In this document: positions 1 through 7,627 of the stretch, in pieces
How positions within the stretch are numbered: position 1 is the stretch's first letter
Layout: every line of letters starts with the position of its first letter
NCBI GenBank assembly: GCA_001789855.1
Contig: MGAT01000010.1
Location: 1-10,704 of the forward strand
Origin: Candidatus Roizmanbacteria bacterium RIFCSPLOWO2_01_FULL_44_13
GTDB taxonomy: Bacteria; Patescibacteriota; Microgenomatia; UBA1406; GWC2-37-13
Length of the DNA: 10,704 nucleotides
Reading direction: 5' to 3'
Translations under genes and position numbers: made by a program
Notes under the pieces: generated by a model
Databases searched by the model: none
What the model was told of the DNA's origin: nothing
The model's input: only the letters and a program-made list of their open reading frames with translations

Positions 1-1
1 T

Positions 2-823
2 ATATCTTTTAGCAATTTTGCCGTGGCTTTGGGACCCGGAATCGGCGGATTAATAATCTTGTTGGGAAATAAAATATACCGTTTTCCGGATTTTGGCTAT
101 TATTTGCTCTTCTTTATTATATTTTTGCTGAATTTTTACATTGCTTTCTTGTCTTCCTCTCTTCCTTCATTCCGTGGGATAAAATTCAATCTGGGGCATA
201 TAATTAATCATAAACGTTCGTACAATTTTAAATTGGTCCTAGGGCAGCATTTTATTCTTGGTTTAATGGATGTAGCTTTTGATACTCTGATGGCTATTAT
301 GCTTTTTGTCATTATCGGCTCTGAATCTGCTTTGGGGGGAGTAAAAACTGTCTTTACTTTAATAATAGCGGTTGTCGGCTACTTTGCCGGTGGTTTCATG
401 GTAAAAAACAAAAAATTCTATCTCTTTACTATTCTTTTGGCAAGTATTGGCATTTTTTCTTTAGGATTCTGGCCAAATTGGTGGGGAGTAATGTTGATGG
501 GTATATTAACCGGAATTGGTTTTCCGTTTTTCAGCATCGCCTTATCGACTGCCTACTTTGATACCATTGATGAACACCAACAATCGTGGCAGGAAAAGTA
601 CCATTTGTTTTTGGAGAGAGACGGTGTTCTGGGGTCGGCGAGGGTAATCAGCTATCTTATCCTCTATTTCCTCTTTGTGAAAGGCGATAAATTAACGATC
701 GCGACAAATTGGCTCATGGCTATTTCTGTCCTGCCTCTAATCATCGGTTGGTTATTATCCTTGCGTCGACCGCAACGATCTGGGATGAGGAAACAATCAG
801 CGGATTTATTTCCGTCTCCTTGA
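2..823 (+). CDS. MFS permease, C-terminal two thirds (5' end outside window)
   Basis: This frame is open to the left edge, so the gene begins upstream; the GTG at 23 lies inside the reading frame and is not a convincing start. The visible 273 residues contain about eight hydrophobic segments separated by short basic loops such as VKNKKF. That fits the last eight of twelve helices of a major facilitator superfamily transporter in the inner membrane. The stretch YHLFLERDGVLGSARVISY resembles a conserved loop and helix found in MFS permeases. The substrate cannot be read from the sequence. The last 83 bp, encoding the end of the final helix and a basic, Ser/Pro-containing tail, overlap the 3' end of the opposite-strand acetate-CoA ligase gene. 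The MFS assignment is fairly secure; the specific function is unknown. Confidence 0.8.
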   Translation: MSFSNFAVALGPGIGGLIILLGNKIYRFPDFGYYLLFFIIFLLNFYIAFLSSSLPSFRGIKFNLGHIINHKRSYNFKLVLGQHFILGLMDVAFDTLMAIMLFVIIGSESALGGVKTVFTLIIAVVGYFAGGFMVKNKKFYLFTILLASIGIFSLGFWPNWWGVMLMGILTGIGFPFFSIALSTAYFDTIDEHQQSWQEKYHLFLERDGVLGSARVISYLILYFLFVKGDKLTIATNWLMAISVLPLIIGWLLSLRRPQRSGMRKQSADLFPSP

Positions 824-2780
824 TTTCTTTTTCCTTTTCCATAAACGCTGCCAACTGACAGAGAATTTCGTAAATTTTTTTCTCATCGATCGGTTTTTTA
901 CCCCGAAATCCTTTCAATAAAGTAGCTATTCTTGTTTCCTCAACCATTTGCGTGAATTCTTCAAAAGAAAAGGGGTAAATCCGGAAAGAGATCTCTTTTA
1001 AAAGCTCTGTATAAATTCCTCCGAGGCCTAGTCCGGCGACGACGCCGAATTTTGGGTCGCGTTTCACTCCCAATATCAATTCGTGTCCCTTAATCATTTC
1101 TTGGACGACAACGGTTTTGGAAATTTCCGACATTTTTTTGTAATTTTCTTTCAGCTCCTCTTCGGTCTTTATGTTAGTTATTACTCCCCCTACTTCGGTT
1201 TTATGGATTATTTTTGCTGAGGAAACTTTGACAACGACAGGAAACGATAATTTTTTAGATATTGTTGAGACATTATCAATTGATTCTGCCTTATGAAAGT
1301 CCGCCGTCTCAATTCCAAGCCCCTTAATGATATTTAAGGATTGAAATAAATCGGGAGAGGCATTTTTTGATAATCCTGCTTTAATTTTGGGTTCAAAAAC
1401 CGTATTCGTTCGGCTCAAGTACTTTTGATAGTCAATAATTTTTTTAATGGCGCTTGTTAGATAATCAAAGTTGGCAAAGCCGACGATTTTTTTCTCCTCA
1501 AAAAGTCGGCCTATGCCGGTCATCGATTTTTTACCCATAAAAATCGGGTAGATCGGTTCTTTAAAGCGACTTTGCATCTTTGCCAAAACCTCCGCGGTTT
1601 CTTTAATCTGGGTATTAGCCTGGGGAGTGAGGAGGACTATTATGGCGCCTATTTCTTTTTCGCCAATGGTGGTTTTAATGACTCTCTCGTAGTCAAAAGC
1701 CGACGCGTCGCCCAAAAGATCGATTGGATTGTGAACGGTGATTTTCTTGATTCCTTCGAATGAACCGCTAATTTCGTCTTTTAAAGCCTGGGAAATAGTT
1801 TTCAAAGATAATTTATTGCCGATGATTTTGTCGGTGAGCATGACGCCGGCGCCCCCGGCGTTCGATAAAACGAGAATTGAAGAAGAAAGGGGTAATTTCC
1901 TATAACTAAAAATTTTGAGGAGCGTCAAAAACTCGCTGTAATCGTCGGCCCTGATCGCGCCATACTGTTTAAATACCGCCGAATAGACGGCGTCGTCTCC
2001 AATCATGCCTCCGGTGTGGGAAACCGCCGCCTGCCCACCCTCTTTTGTCCGGCCCGATTTGATTATTATCACCGGTTTTTCCCGGGTAACCCTGGCCAGA
2101 GTGGTTTTGAACCTTTCTCCATCGCGAACATCCTCTAAATACATCGCAATCACCTCGGTATTTTTATCTTTTGCCAAAAATTCCAAACAATCCGTCTCGT
2201 CGATAACTGTTTTGTTCCCCAAACTAATAAAATAGGAAAAACCGAGGTTTTTGTGGGCGAGAAAATAGTCGGTCAAGGCTGCTCCAATGGCTCCTGATTG
2301 GGAAATAAAGCCGATATTGCCCGCGGGAACGATATTTTTAAGGAAAGTTAGATTCACGCAGTTTTTTGTCGCGACATAACCGATGCAGTTGGGGCCCAAA
2401 AGATTCATTTTATGGGCGGCGGCCCTTTCTTTTAAAGTTTTTTCAAGAATTATCCCTTCTTTGCCGGTTTCTTTGAATCCCGCCGCATAAATTACGGCAT
2501 TTTTTATACCCAAGCGGGCCGCTTCGTGAATGACCGGAAAAAGAGCGGAGACCGGAATGGCAAAAGCCACCAAATCTATGGTTTCTTTTATGTCACTCAA
2601 GGTCGGATAGACTTCGTAACCCAATATCTTTCCCTGAAATTTATTGTTGACCAAGAATATTTTGCCTTTATAGCCTTGGTCGATAAGATTTTTTGCCACC
2701 AAGTGGCCGATTTTGTGTTTTTCGTGCGACGCCCCGACAATTGCAATCGAGGCCGGGTTAAAAAGCGAAGATATGTCCAT
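741..2780 (-). CDS. Acetate-CoA ligase (ADP-forming), fused alpha-beta
   Basis: This cytoplasmic enzyme of the NDP-forming acyl-CoA synthetase superfamily converts acetyl-CoA (or a related acyl-CoA), ADP and phosphate to the acid, CoA and ATP, so it is a substrate-level ATP source. The 679 residues cover both subunits in fused form. First comes an N-terminal CoA-binding Rossmann domain (MDISSLFNPASIAIVGAS, GPNCIGY at 129-135). Next are succinyl-CoA-ligase-like domains with FISQSGAIG near 158-166 and the predicted phosphohistidine His255 in AAVSHTGG. A linker follows, and then a C-terminal ATP-grasp beta domain from about residue 475, with His526 in KIIHKTEVGG, GLGGIYTELLK at 585-595 and ETEINPLIV. 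No GNAT domain is attached, unlike the Pat/PatZ-type proteins. The ATG lies 4 nt after the stop of the GGDEF gene with no clear ribosome binding site, which suggests translational coupling. Acyl specificity (acetyl, aryl or branched-chain) cannot be decided from sequence alone. Confidence 0.92.
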   Translation of the reverse strand: MDISSLFNPASIAIVGASHEKHKIGHLVAKNLIDQGYKGKIFLVNNKFQGKILGYEVYPTLSDIKETIDLVAFAIPVSALFPVIHEAARLGIKNAVIYAAGFKETGKEGIILEKTLKERAAAHKMNLLGPNCIGYVATKNCVNLTFLKNIVPAGNIGFISQSGAIGAALTDYFLAHKNLGFSYFISLGNKTVIDETDCLEFLAKDKNTEVIAMYLEDVRDGERFKTTLARVTREKPVIIIKSGRTKEGGQAAVSHTGGMIGDDAVYSAVFKQYGAIRADDYSEFLTLLKIFSYRKLPLSSSILVLSNAGGAGVMLTDKIIGNKLSLKTISQALKDEISGSFEGIKKITVHNPIDLLGDASAFDYERVIKTTIGEKEIGAIIVLLTPQANTQIKETAEVLAKMQSRFKEPIYPIFMGKKSMTGIGRLFEEKKIVGFANFDYLTSAIKKIIDYQKYLSRTNTVFEPKIKAGLSKNASPDLFQSLNIIKGLGIETADFHKAESIDNVSTISKKLSFPVVVKVSSAKIIHKTEVGGVITNIKTEEELKENYKKMSEISKTVVVQEMIKGHELILGVKRDPKFGVVAGLGLGGIYTELLKEISFRIYPFSFEEFTQMVEETRIATLLKGFRGKKPIDEKKIYEILCQLAAFMEKEKEIKETEINPLIVSSSQIVAVDARIITNR

Positions 2781-2784
2781 ACAA

Positions 2785-4443
2785 TTATTGTAGCGTATCC
2801 TCGATTTCTCCGAGTAGTTCTTCCTGATTAATTGATCTGCCTTGCTCTTTCATTCTGAAGCCGTATTCGAATATTCTTGTCATGACTTTCCTTAATTGAT
2901 TGAACGCTTTGTCTTTAAATTGTTCTCCGGACATAATTTCTTTAAGCGTTTTGTTGGCCCTGATTAAAGACCGTTTCGAAATAAAAAATTCTTGAATAAG
3001 AGAATCGATAATATTTATTTCGCCTTTTTCTTTGCTAAAATCTCTGTTGCTGAAGATGAATTCGAGATTTGTCCGTCCGTCTGGTTTCCTCTCAATAAGA
3101 TAATTGGCAATTTTTTTGTAGAAATTAGTCTCTGCCCCTTCAATTATGGCGCTGAATTTTTTTGCTGTGAAAACGCTGTCTGTATATGAAGATTCTATTC
3201 CCAGCTCAAAAATAACCGGTTGTTCTCTTAGCGTCAATGACAGTGAGTTGATTTCATTTAGAGCAGAATCAATTTTGTCACGCGCGGCAATGGTTTTTAG
3301 CGCCCCTCTTTTGACGCCGATAAAAAATGTTCCTCCTCTTCTTCCGATATCGACATATTGCATTAAGTCCGGCCCCAATCTATTGGTTATTAATTGATAA
3401 AGGCTTACTATCGCCATATCGGCTTCCGGATAACTGATTATATCGTTCATTTCACGGATGAATTTCAGGTCAAGACAGTAAATGTCTTTATAATTTTCCA
3501 GTCTTTCAAAAAATTCGGGCGGAGAATAGACAATGTTGGCAAATAATTTATCAAACAGACGGTTTTCAATAAATTTGAGCACTTCCTCTCTCTGGTTATC
3601 ATTGAATTCACTCTTTAACAATGCCGTTATTTCCCCGCTTAAATCAGGAAATCTTTTGCTCAAATGAGCCAATTTTCCTTTTACTGTGGCGGCTGTTTCC
3701 GGATAGATTAGTTCAACGGGTTTGGTTATAAATTCCAGCAATTGCGGCATTTTTTTAGCTGACCTAATCTGCAGAGGCGTCAATATATGTCCCTTTTTCA
3801 AAAATTGGTCGAAGAATGTTTTTTCCTCGGAGTCATTTGGTCTTTGAATTACATCAATTATTTTCCCCCCCTCTTTTTCCTTGAGTCTTATAGGCGCGGA
3901 AACAATGGGGTCGTCGTCCCTCAAGCCTTTTTTAAAGTAACCGGTTAAATTGTTTTGTTTATATTTTTCTTCTATTTTTTTTCTTAACTCTTCTATAAGC
4001 TCCTCGTGGTATTGACCGACAACAGAAACACAAAATTCATCGCCTCCGTAGCGACAAAGCCTCACTTCTGCTTTATCAAGAGCAACGTCTTTGTCTAATC
4101 TAAAATGCCGAACCGTTTCCTTCAAAGCTCTGGCAAATTTGTTCAAAATAAAGTCTCCTGCCCCGGCTTTGTCGGCAAAGTGCATATCTGATAAATCGAG
4201 CATTAGAAATGCTGCTTTAGCCGAAGGATCGGCCAAATCTCCCAAAGTTTCGGCGATGAATGCCGAACGATTCAAAACCTCTACCGGCTCTTCTTTTAAA
4301 ACAATGTCTTTAAAAGGTGGCTTGAAAGTAGCTCTCCTTTTTAAGCCGGGGTCGAAACTGACATGATTATAAATATTTCCCTTTATTTCATTGAAGGCAG
4401 GCGGTTCGCTTGATCGCGATGGCTCGTTTGGTGTATGGAACAT
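2785..4443 (-). CDS. Cytoplasmic tandem-GGDEF protein (one intact signature, one degenerate)
   Basis: GGDEF domains make cyclic di-GMP from two GTP; degenerate copies often bind nucleotide instead. I place the start at the ATG at 4443 (552 aa), 7 nt after the deoC stop; the longer frame begins with TTG at 4497 inside deoC. There are no membrane helices or recognisable sensor domain. Domain one has FLMLDLSD (metal-binding Asp83) and a full RYGGDEF signature at 131-137, but the segment between the first Asp and the later GD is about three residues shorter than usual, and no RxxD inhibitory site precedes the signature. Domain two begins at CLDLKFIREMND (323-334) and has family spacing through Asp342. 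Its signature reads RRGGTFF (368-374), and it ends with a typical helix (IIEGAETNFYKK). The C-terminal 100 or so residues are charged and predicted helical. A GGDEF family assignment is firm; enzymatic activity is uncertain. It sits between deoC and the acetate-CoA ligase in a tight operon. Confidence 0.85.
   Translation of the reverse strand: MFHTPNEPSRSSEPPAFNEIKGNIYNHVSFDPGLKRRATFKPPFKDIVLKEEPVEVLNRSAFIAETLGDLADPSAKAAFLMLDLSDMHFADKAGAGDFILNKFARALKETVRHFRLDKDVALDKAEVRLCRYGGDEFCVSVVGQYHEELIEELRKKIEEKYKQNNLTGYFKKGLRDDDPIVSAPIRLKEKEGGKIIDVIQRPNDSEEKTFFDQFLKKGHILTPLQIRSAKKMPQLLEFITKPVELIYPETAATVKGKLAHLSKRFPDLSGEITALLKSEFNDNQREEVLKFIENRLFDKLFANIVYSPPEFFERLENYKDIYCLDLKFIREMNDIISYPEADMAIVSLYQLITNRLGPDLMQYVDIGRRGGTFFIGVKRGALKTIAARDKIDSALNEINSLSLTLREQPVIFELGIESSYTDSVFTAKKFSAIIEGAETNFYKKIANYLIERKPDGRTNLEFIFSNRDFSKEKGEINIIDSLIQEFFISKRSLIRANKTLKEIMSGEQFKDKAFNQLRKVMTRIFEYGFRMKEQGRSINQEELLGEIEDTLQ
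3322..3336 (-). other. Degenerate GGDEF signature (GGTFF) of the second domain
   Basis: The codons read G-G-T-F-F at residues 370-374 of the tandem-GGDEF protein, at the position expected for GGDEF relative to the upstream CLDLKFIREMND motif. Loss of Asp and Glu removes the metal-binding and catalytic acidic residues, so this domain should not make c-di-GMP by itself. Confidence 0.7.
4033..4047 (-). other. Intact GGDEF signature of the first domain
   Basis: The codons read G-G-D-E-F at residues 133-137, preceded by R-Y as in canonical diguanylate cyclases. The nine residues before it (KAEVRLCRY) do not contain the RxxD product-inhibition site. Confidence 0.85.
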
Positions 4444-4450
4444 GTATCGC

Positions 4451-5143
4451 CTACTCGGATTTACCAGACAAACTTTTAAGCGATTTTTCCAAAACAATTT
4501 CGACGGCGTGAGAACTCCCCATTCGATCTACGCCGGCGGTTATAAAATCAGCCGCTTGCTTGTAAGTGCTGATTCCGCCGGCCGCCTTGAGCTTTATTTT
4601 TTGGCCGACGATGGACCTGATTAGTTTAACGTCTTCCAAACTGGCTCCTCTTGGACCCATTCCTGAGCAGATCTTAATGAAGTCTGCCCCAGAAGTTAAA
4701 ATCGCCACCGCCGCTTTTTTTATTTCGGCTTCGGATAAATGGCCTGTTTCTATGATAAATTTTATAATCGTCTGTTTTCGCTTTTTTTTTACCTCTTTTA
4801 CTATTGTTTTCATTTCCTCCTTTGCTTTCTCGAAGCGCCCCATTTTGAAAAAACCGACATTGTTGGCGATGTCGAGCTCGTCGGCGCCTTGTTTCACCGC
4901 CCATAAGGAAGAGAAAACCTTAACGTCGAGCCCTTCCTGACCGAGGGGAAAAGAAATTACGGTTCCAACAGCCGCCCTATTTTCAATAATCTTCTTTGCC
5001 AACGCCACGTAATAAGGATTGACAAAGGCGCTGTGAAAATGATACTGTCTGACCTGTCCGCATAGTTTTTTTATGTCTTCCTCTGCCGATTTTTGTTCGT
5101 GGTTGGCCAAATCCAAGTAGCTGGCCAAAGACCTTTTATCCAT
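4451..5143 (-). CDS. deoC: Deoxyribose-phosphate aldolase
   Basis: DeoC is a class I aldolase that cleaves 2-deoxy-D-ribose 5-phosphate into acetaldehyde and glyceraldehyde 3-phosphate, feeding deoxynucleoside carbon into lower glycolysis. The 230-residue length is normal for the bacterial family (about 220-260). Visible active-site signatures are GADELDIANNVG (Asp91, matching the conserved EID/ELD aspartate), FIIETGHLS, the Schiff-base lysine Lys157 in ADFIKICSG, the proton-relay lysine Lys186 in LKAAGGIS, and the phosphate-binding RMGSSHAVEI near the C terminus. The usual Cys before VNP is Phe here (SAFVNPYYV), which is not catalytic. The ATG at 5141-5143 follows the ATPase stop by 9 nt and has no Shine-Dalgarno sequence. 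The gene for the GGDEF protein starts 7 nt downstream. Identification is strong. Confidence 0.95.
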   Translation of the reverse strand: MDKRSLASYLDLANHEQKSAEEDIKKLCGQVRQYHFHSAFVNPYYVALAKKIIENRAAVGTVISFPLGQEGLDVKVFSSLWAVKQGADELDIANNVGFFKMGRFEKAKEEMKTIVKEVKKKRKQTIIKFIIETGHLSEAEIKKAAVAILTSGADFIKICSGMGPRGASLEDVKLIRSIVGQKIKLKAAGGISTYKQAADFITAGVDRMGSSHAVEIVLEKSLKSLSGKSE

Positions 5144-5152
5144 ATGTTTATG

Positions 5153-7627
5153 TTATAACTTGACGACTCTCTTAACCAGTCTTATTCCGATAAGAACGGC
5201 AAATGAAATTAGAACAAATTGAAAATAAGTCGGGACGTCAACCGAAGAAATCCTGAAGAATCCGGCCGGAACGGCGTGGCTCAAGATAATAAACTGAAAA
5301 ACGAGCGGAATGAGAAAGGCAACTAAAAATAGTGGTGAAAATAGATTGGACAAGTTATCTTTGATGTGACGGTGACTCAACCAAAGATCGATAAAAACAA
5401 ATGATTGAATCATGGTTAAAACGGAGAACGCCGCCGTGGCTCCTAGTCCCAAATTCAACCACCGGGAATAAATAAAATAAGAGACAATCACCAAAATTGC
5501 TCCTACCATTCCGACTAAAAATATATAAGATTGATCCCGTTTTTTGAGAAGGATCATTTCCTTTTCCGGAGATTGACTCATGAGATTCGGGTGACGCGGT
5601 GAAAAGGAGAGCATCAGAGCCGGTAATCCGTCGGTAACCAGATTTATATACAATAGTTGGATCGCATAAAAAAGAGTCGGCAACCCTAATATCAGCCCAA
5701 TAATTAAAGCAATCGCTTCCGAAACATTACAGGAAAGAAGATATTTAATCGCATTTTTGATGTTATTTATGATTCCGCGTCCTTCTTCAATTGCGGTAAT
5801 AATGGTGGCAAAATTGTCGTCGGTTATCACCATATCGGCCGTTTCTCGGGCGACGTCGGTGCCGACGAGCCCCATTGCGACACCTACGTCGGCCTGTTTT
5901 AAGGCAATCGCGTCATTCACCCCGTCACCGGTTACCGCTACTATTTCGCCTAAACTTTGATAGAGTTTGACGATCCGATGCTTTTGGAACGGATTGGTTC
6001 GGGCAAATATTTTTACTTTTGGAAGAATTTTTAAAAGCTCTTCATCTGAGTATTGTTCAATTTGGGCGCCAAGCATGATTTCGTCCCCTTCCTGAATCAG
6101 CCCCGTAACTACTCCAACCGCTTCGGCGGTCTTTTCGTTGTCTCCTGTAATCATCATAATTTTTATTCCTGCCGTTTTTGCTTTTTGAATTGCCTCTTTT
6201 ACTTCGGGCCGGGGCGCGTCGTGGATTGCCACCATACCCAAAAATATTCCGTCGTTATAGCTAAAGGCCAACACTCTTAATCCTTGGGCCGCCCACGTTG
6301 ATACCTGTTTTTCTAGCTTATGCTTGCCCGCCGGGGTCAACTTCTCTATCTTTCCTTTCAATAAAATTTTGTCACACCGGTCGAAAATCGATTCCGGAGC
6401 ACCCTTGGAAAAAATAAAGGTTTCCGAGCCCTTCTTGACTTTAACCGTCATCATCTTGGTTACGCTGTCAAATGGCTTTTCCTCCAAGAGTCGCCATTTT
6501 TTTCTTTCTTTTTGGATGTCTAGCCCCATTTTTTGGGCTAAATAAAGAAGCGCGCCTTCGGTCGGGTCGCCCAAAACGTCCCAGCGGCCGTGGTCGTGAA
6601 CATAAACCAGCGAGGCCGTTGAGCAAAGAACGCTGTTTAATATTAAGAGATTGAGCACGTCGGTTTTTTTGGGATCAACGCTTGCTTGATTATCAAGGAA
6701 TATTTCTTTTACCTGCATTTTATTTGTCGTCAAGGTTCCTGTTTTATCGGTTGCAATCAAGGTGATGCTGCCCAAGGCTTCGATCGCCGATAAGCGACGC
6801 AAAATTGCTTTTTTACCGGCCATCTTTTTCATTCCTATGGCAAGGGTAATTGTCATCACCGCCGGCAACCCTTCCGGCACAACGGCAACCGCCAAAGAAA
6901 CGGCTAAAAGAAATGCCGGAAAGTACCCGGATCCTTCAAACATTGAAATCAGAAAAACTAAGATAGATAAGACTATTCCCCCTATTCCAATGAATCTTGT
7001 CAGGACTGTCAGTTTTTTTTGGAGTGGTGTGACGCCTTCTTCAATAATTGATAAATTTTTTGCGATCGTACCAAATTTGGTTGAGTCTCCCGTCAAAACG
7101 ACCTTCATCAAACCGCGGCCCCTGGCAACGATGGTTCCCGAATAAATCTCTTCTTCCAATTTCTTTTCAACCGCGAGGGATTCCCCCGTCAATGCCGCTT
7201 CGTTTATTTCCAGATTAATAGTTTCTATTATTTTTCCGTCGGCCGGAACCTTGACCCCCTCCTCTAAATAAACTACGTCTCCCGGAACCAAATATTTACT
7301 GTCGATTTCTTGTTCCCGGCCGTCGCGAATAACCCGAATTTTTGTCACCGTCATTTCTTTCAAGGCCTTGAGCGATTCCTCCGCTTTTGCCTCTTGATAA
7401 AGACCAAAAAAAGCGTTCAAAACCACAATTGCTAAAATTAAAATTCCGTCGATGTTTTCGCCAAGAATGATAGAAAAAATTGCCGCGATTATAAGAAGGA
7501 GGGTCAAAAAGTTATTAAATTGTTCAATAAATTTTATGAGAATGCTCTTCTTCGGGGGCTCCGAAATTACATTCGGTCCATATTGTTTTAGAAAATTGTC
7601 AACTTGACTTTGGGTTAAGCCTTTCAT
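5153..7627 (-). CDS. Cation-transporting P-type ATPase, P2A/Ca2+-type
   Basis: This 824-residue integral membrane pump couples ATP hydrolysis to cation export. It has an N-terminal cation-ATPase domain (GLTQSQVDNFLKQYGPN), TM1-TM2, an actuator domain with TGES (147-150), and TM3-TM4 ending in PEGLP (251-255). The phosphorylation motif is DKTGTLT with Asp294. The nucleotide-binding domain has SKGAP (407-411), followed by MITGDN and the hinge TGDGVND (566-572), then six C-terminal helices. Residues matching Ca2+ ligands of SERCA are kept: Glu252 in TM4, Asn634 and Glu637 in TM5 (CNVSEA), and Asn662, Thr665 and Asp666 in TM6 (NLVTDGLP). This favours Ca2+, but an acidic residue equivalent to SERCA Glu908 in TM8 is not obvious, so Mn2+ or another cation remains possible. 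Start ATG at 7625-7627 overlaps the HEPN gene by 29 nt. It has the best ribosome-binding-like sequence in the window, GGAAG six bases upstream. Confidence 0.94.
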   Translation of the reverse strand: MKGLTQSQVDNFLKQYGPNVISEPPKKSILIKFIEQFNNFLTLLLIIAAIFSIILGENIDGILILAIVVLNAFFGLYQEAKAEESLKALKEMTVTKIRVIRDGREQEIDSKYLVPGDVVYLEEGVKVPADGKIIETINLEINEAALTGESLAVEKKLEEEIYSGTIVARGRGLMKVVLTGDSTKFGTIAKNLSIIEEGVTPLQKKLTVLTRFIGIGGIVLSILVFLISMFEGSGYFPAFLLAVSLAVAVVPEGLPAVMTITLAIGMKKMAGKKAILRRLSAIEALGSITLIATDKTGTLTTNKMQVKEIFLDNQASVDPKKTDVLNLLILNSVLCSTASLVYVHDHGRWDVLGDPTEGALLYLAQKMGLDIQKERKKWRLLEEKPFDSVTKMMTVKVKKGSETFIFSKGAPESIFDRCDKILLKGKIEKLTPAGKHKLEKQVSTWAAQGLRVLAFSYNDGIFLGMVAIHDAPRPEVKEAIQKAKTAGIKIMMITGDNEKTAEAVGVVTGLIQEGDEIMLGAQIEQYSDEELLKILPKVKIFARTNPFQKHRIVKLYQSLGEIVAVTGDGVNDAIALKQADVGVAMGLVGTDVARETADMVITDDNFATIITAIEEGRGIINNIKNAIKYLLSCNVSEAIALIIGLILGLPTLFYAIQLLYINLVTDGLPALMLSFSPRHPNLMSQSPEKEMILLKKRDQSYIFLVGMVGAILVIVSYFIYSRWLNLGLGATAAFSVLTMIQSFVFIDLWLSHRHIKDNLSNLFSPLFLVAFLIPLVFQFIILSHAVPAGFFRISSVDVPTYFQFVLISFAVLIGIRLVKRVVKL

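Noticed and set aside
23-823. MFS gene starting at the GTG at position 23
   Set aside because: The frame is open to the window edge and the remaining helices match only the C-terminal part of an MFS protein, so the true start is upstream.
4444-4497. Longer GGDEF start with TTG at 4497
   Set aside because: It overlaps the deoC end by 47 nt and uses a rare start, while an ATG at 4443 follows the deoC stop by 7 nt.
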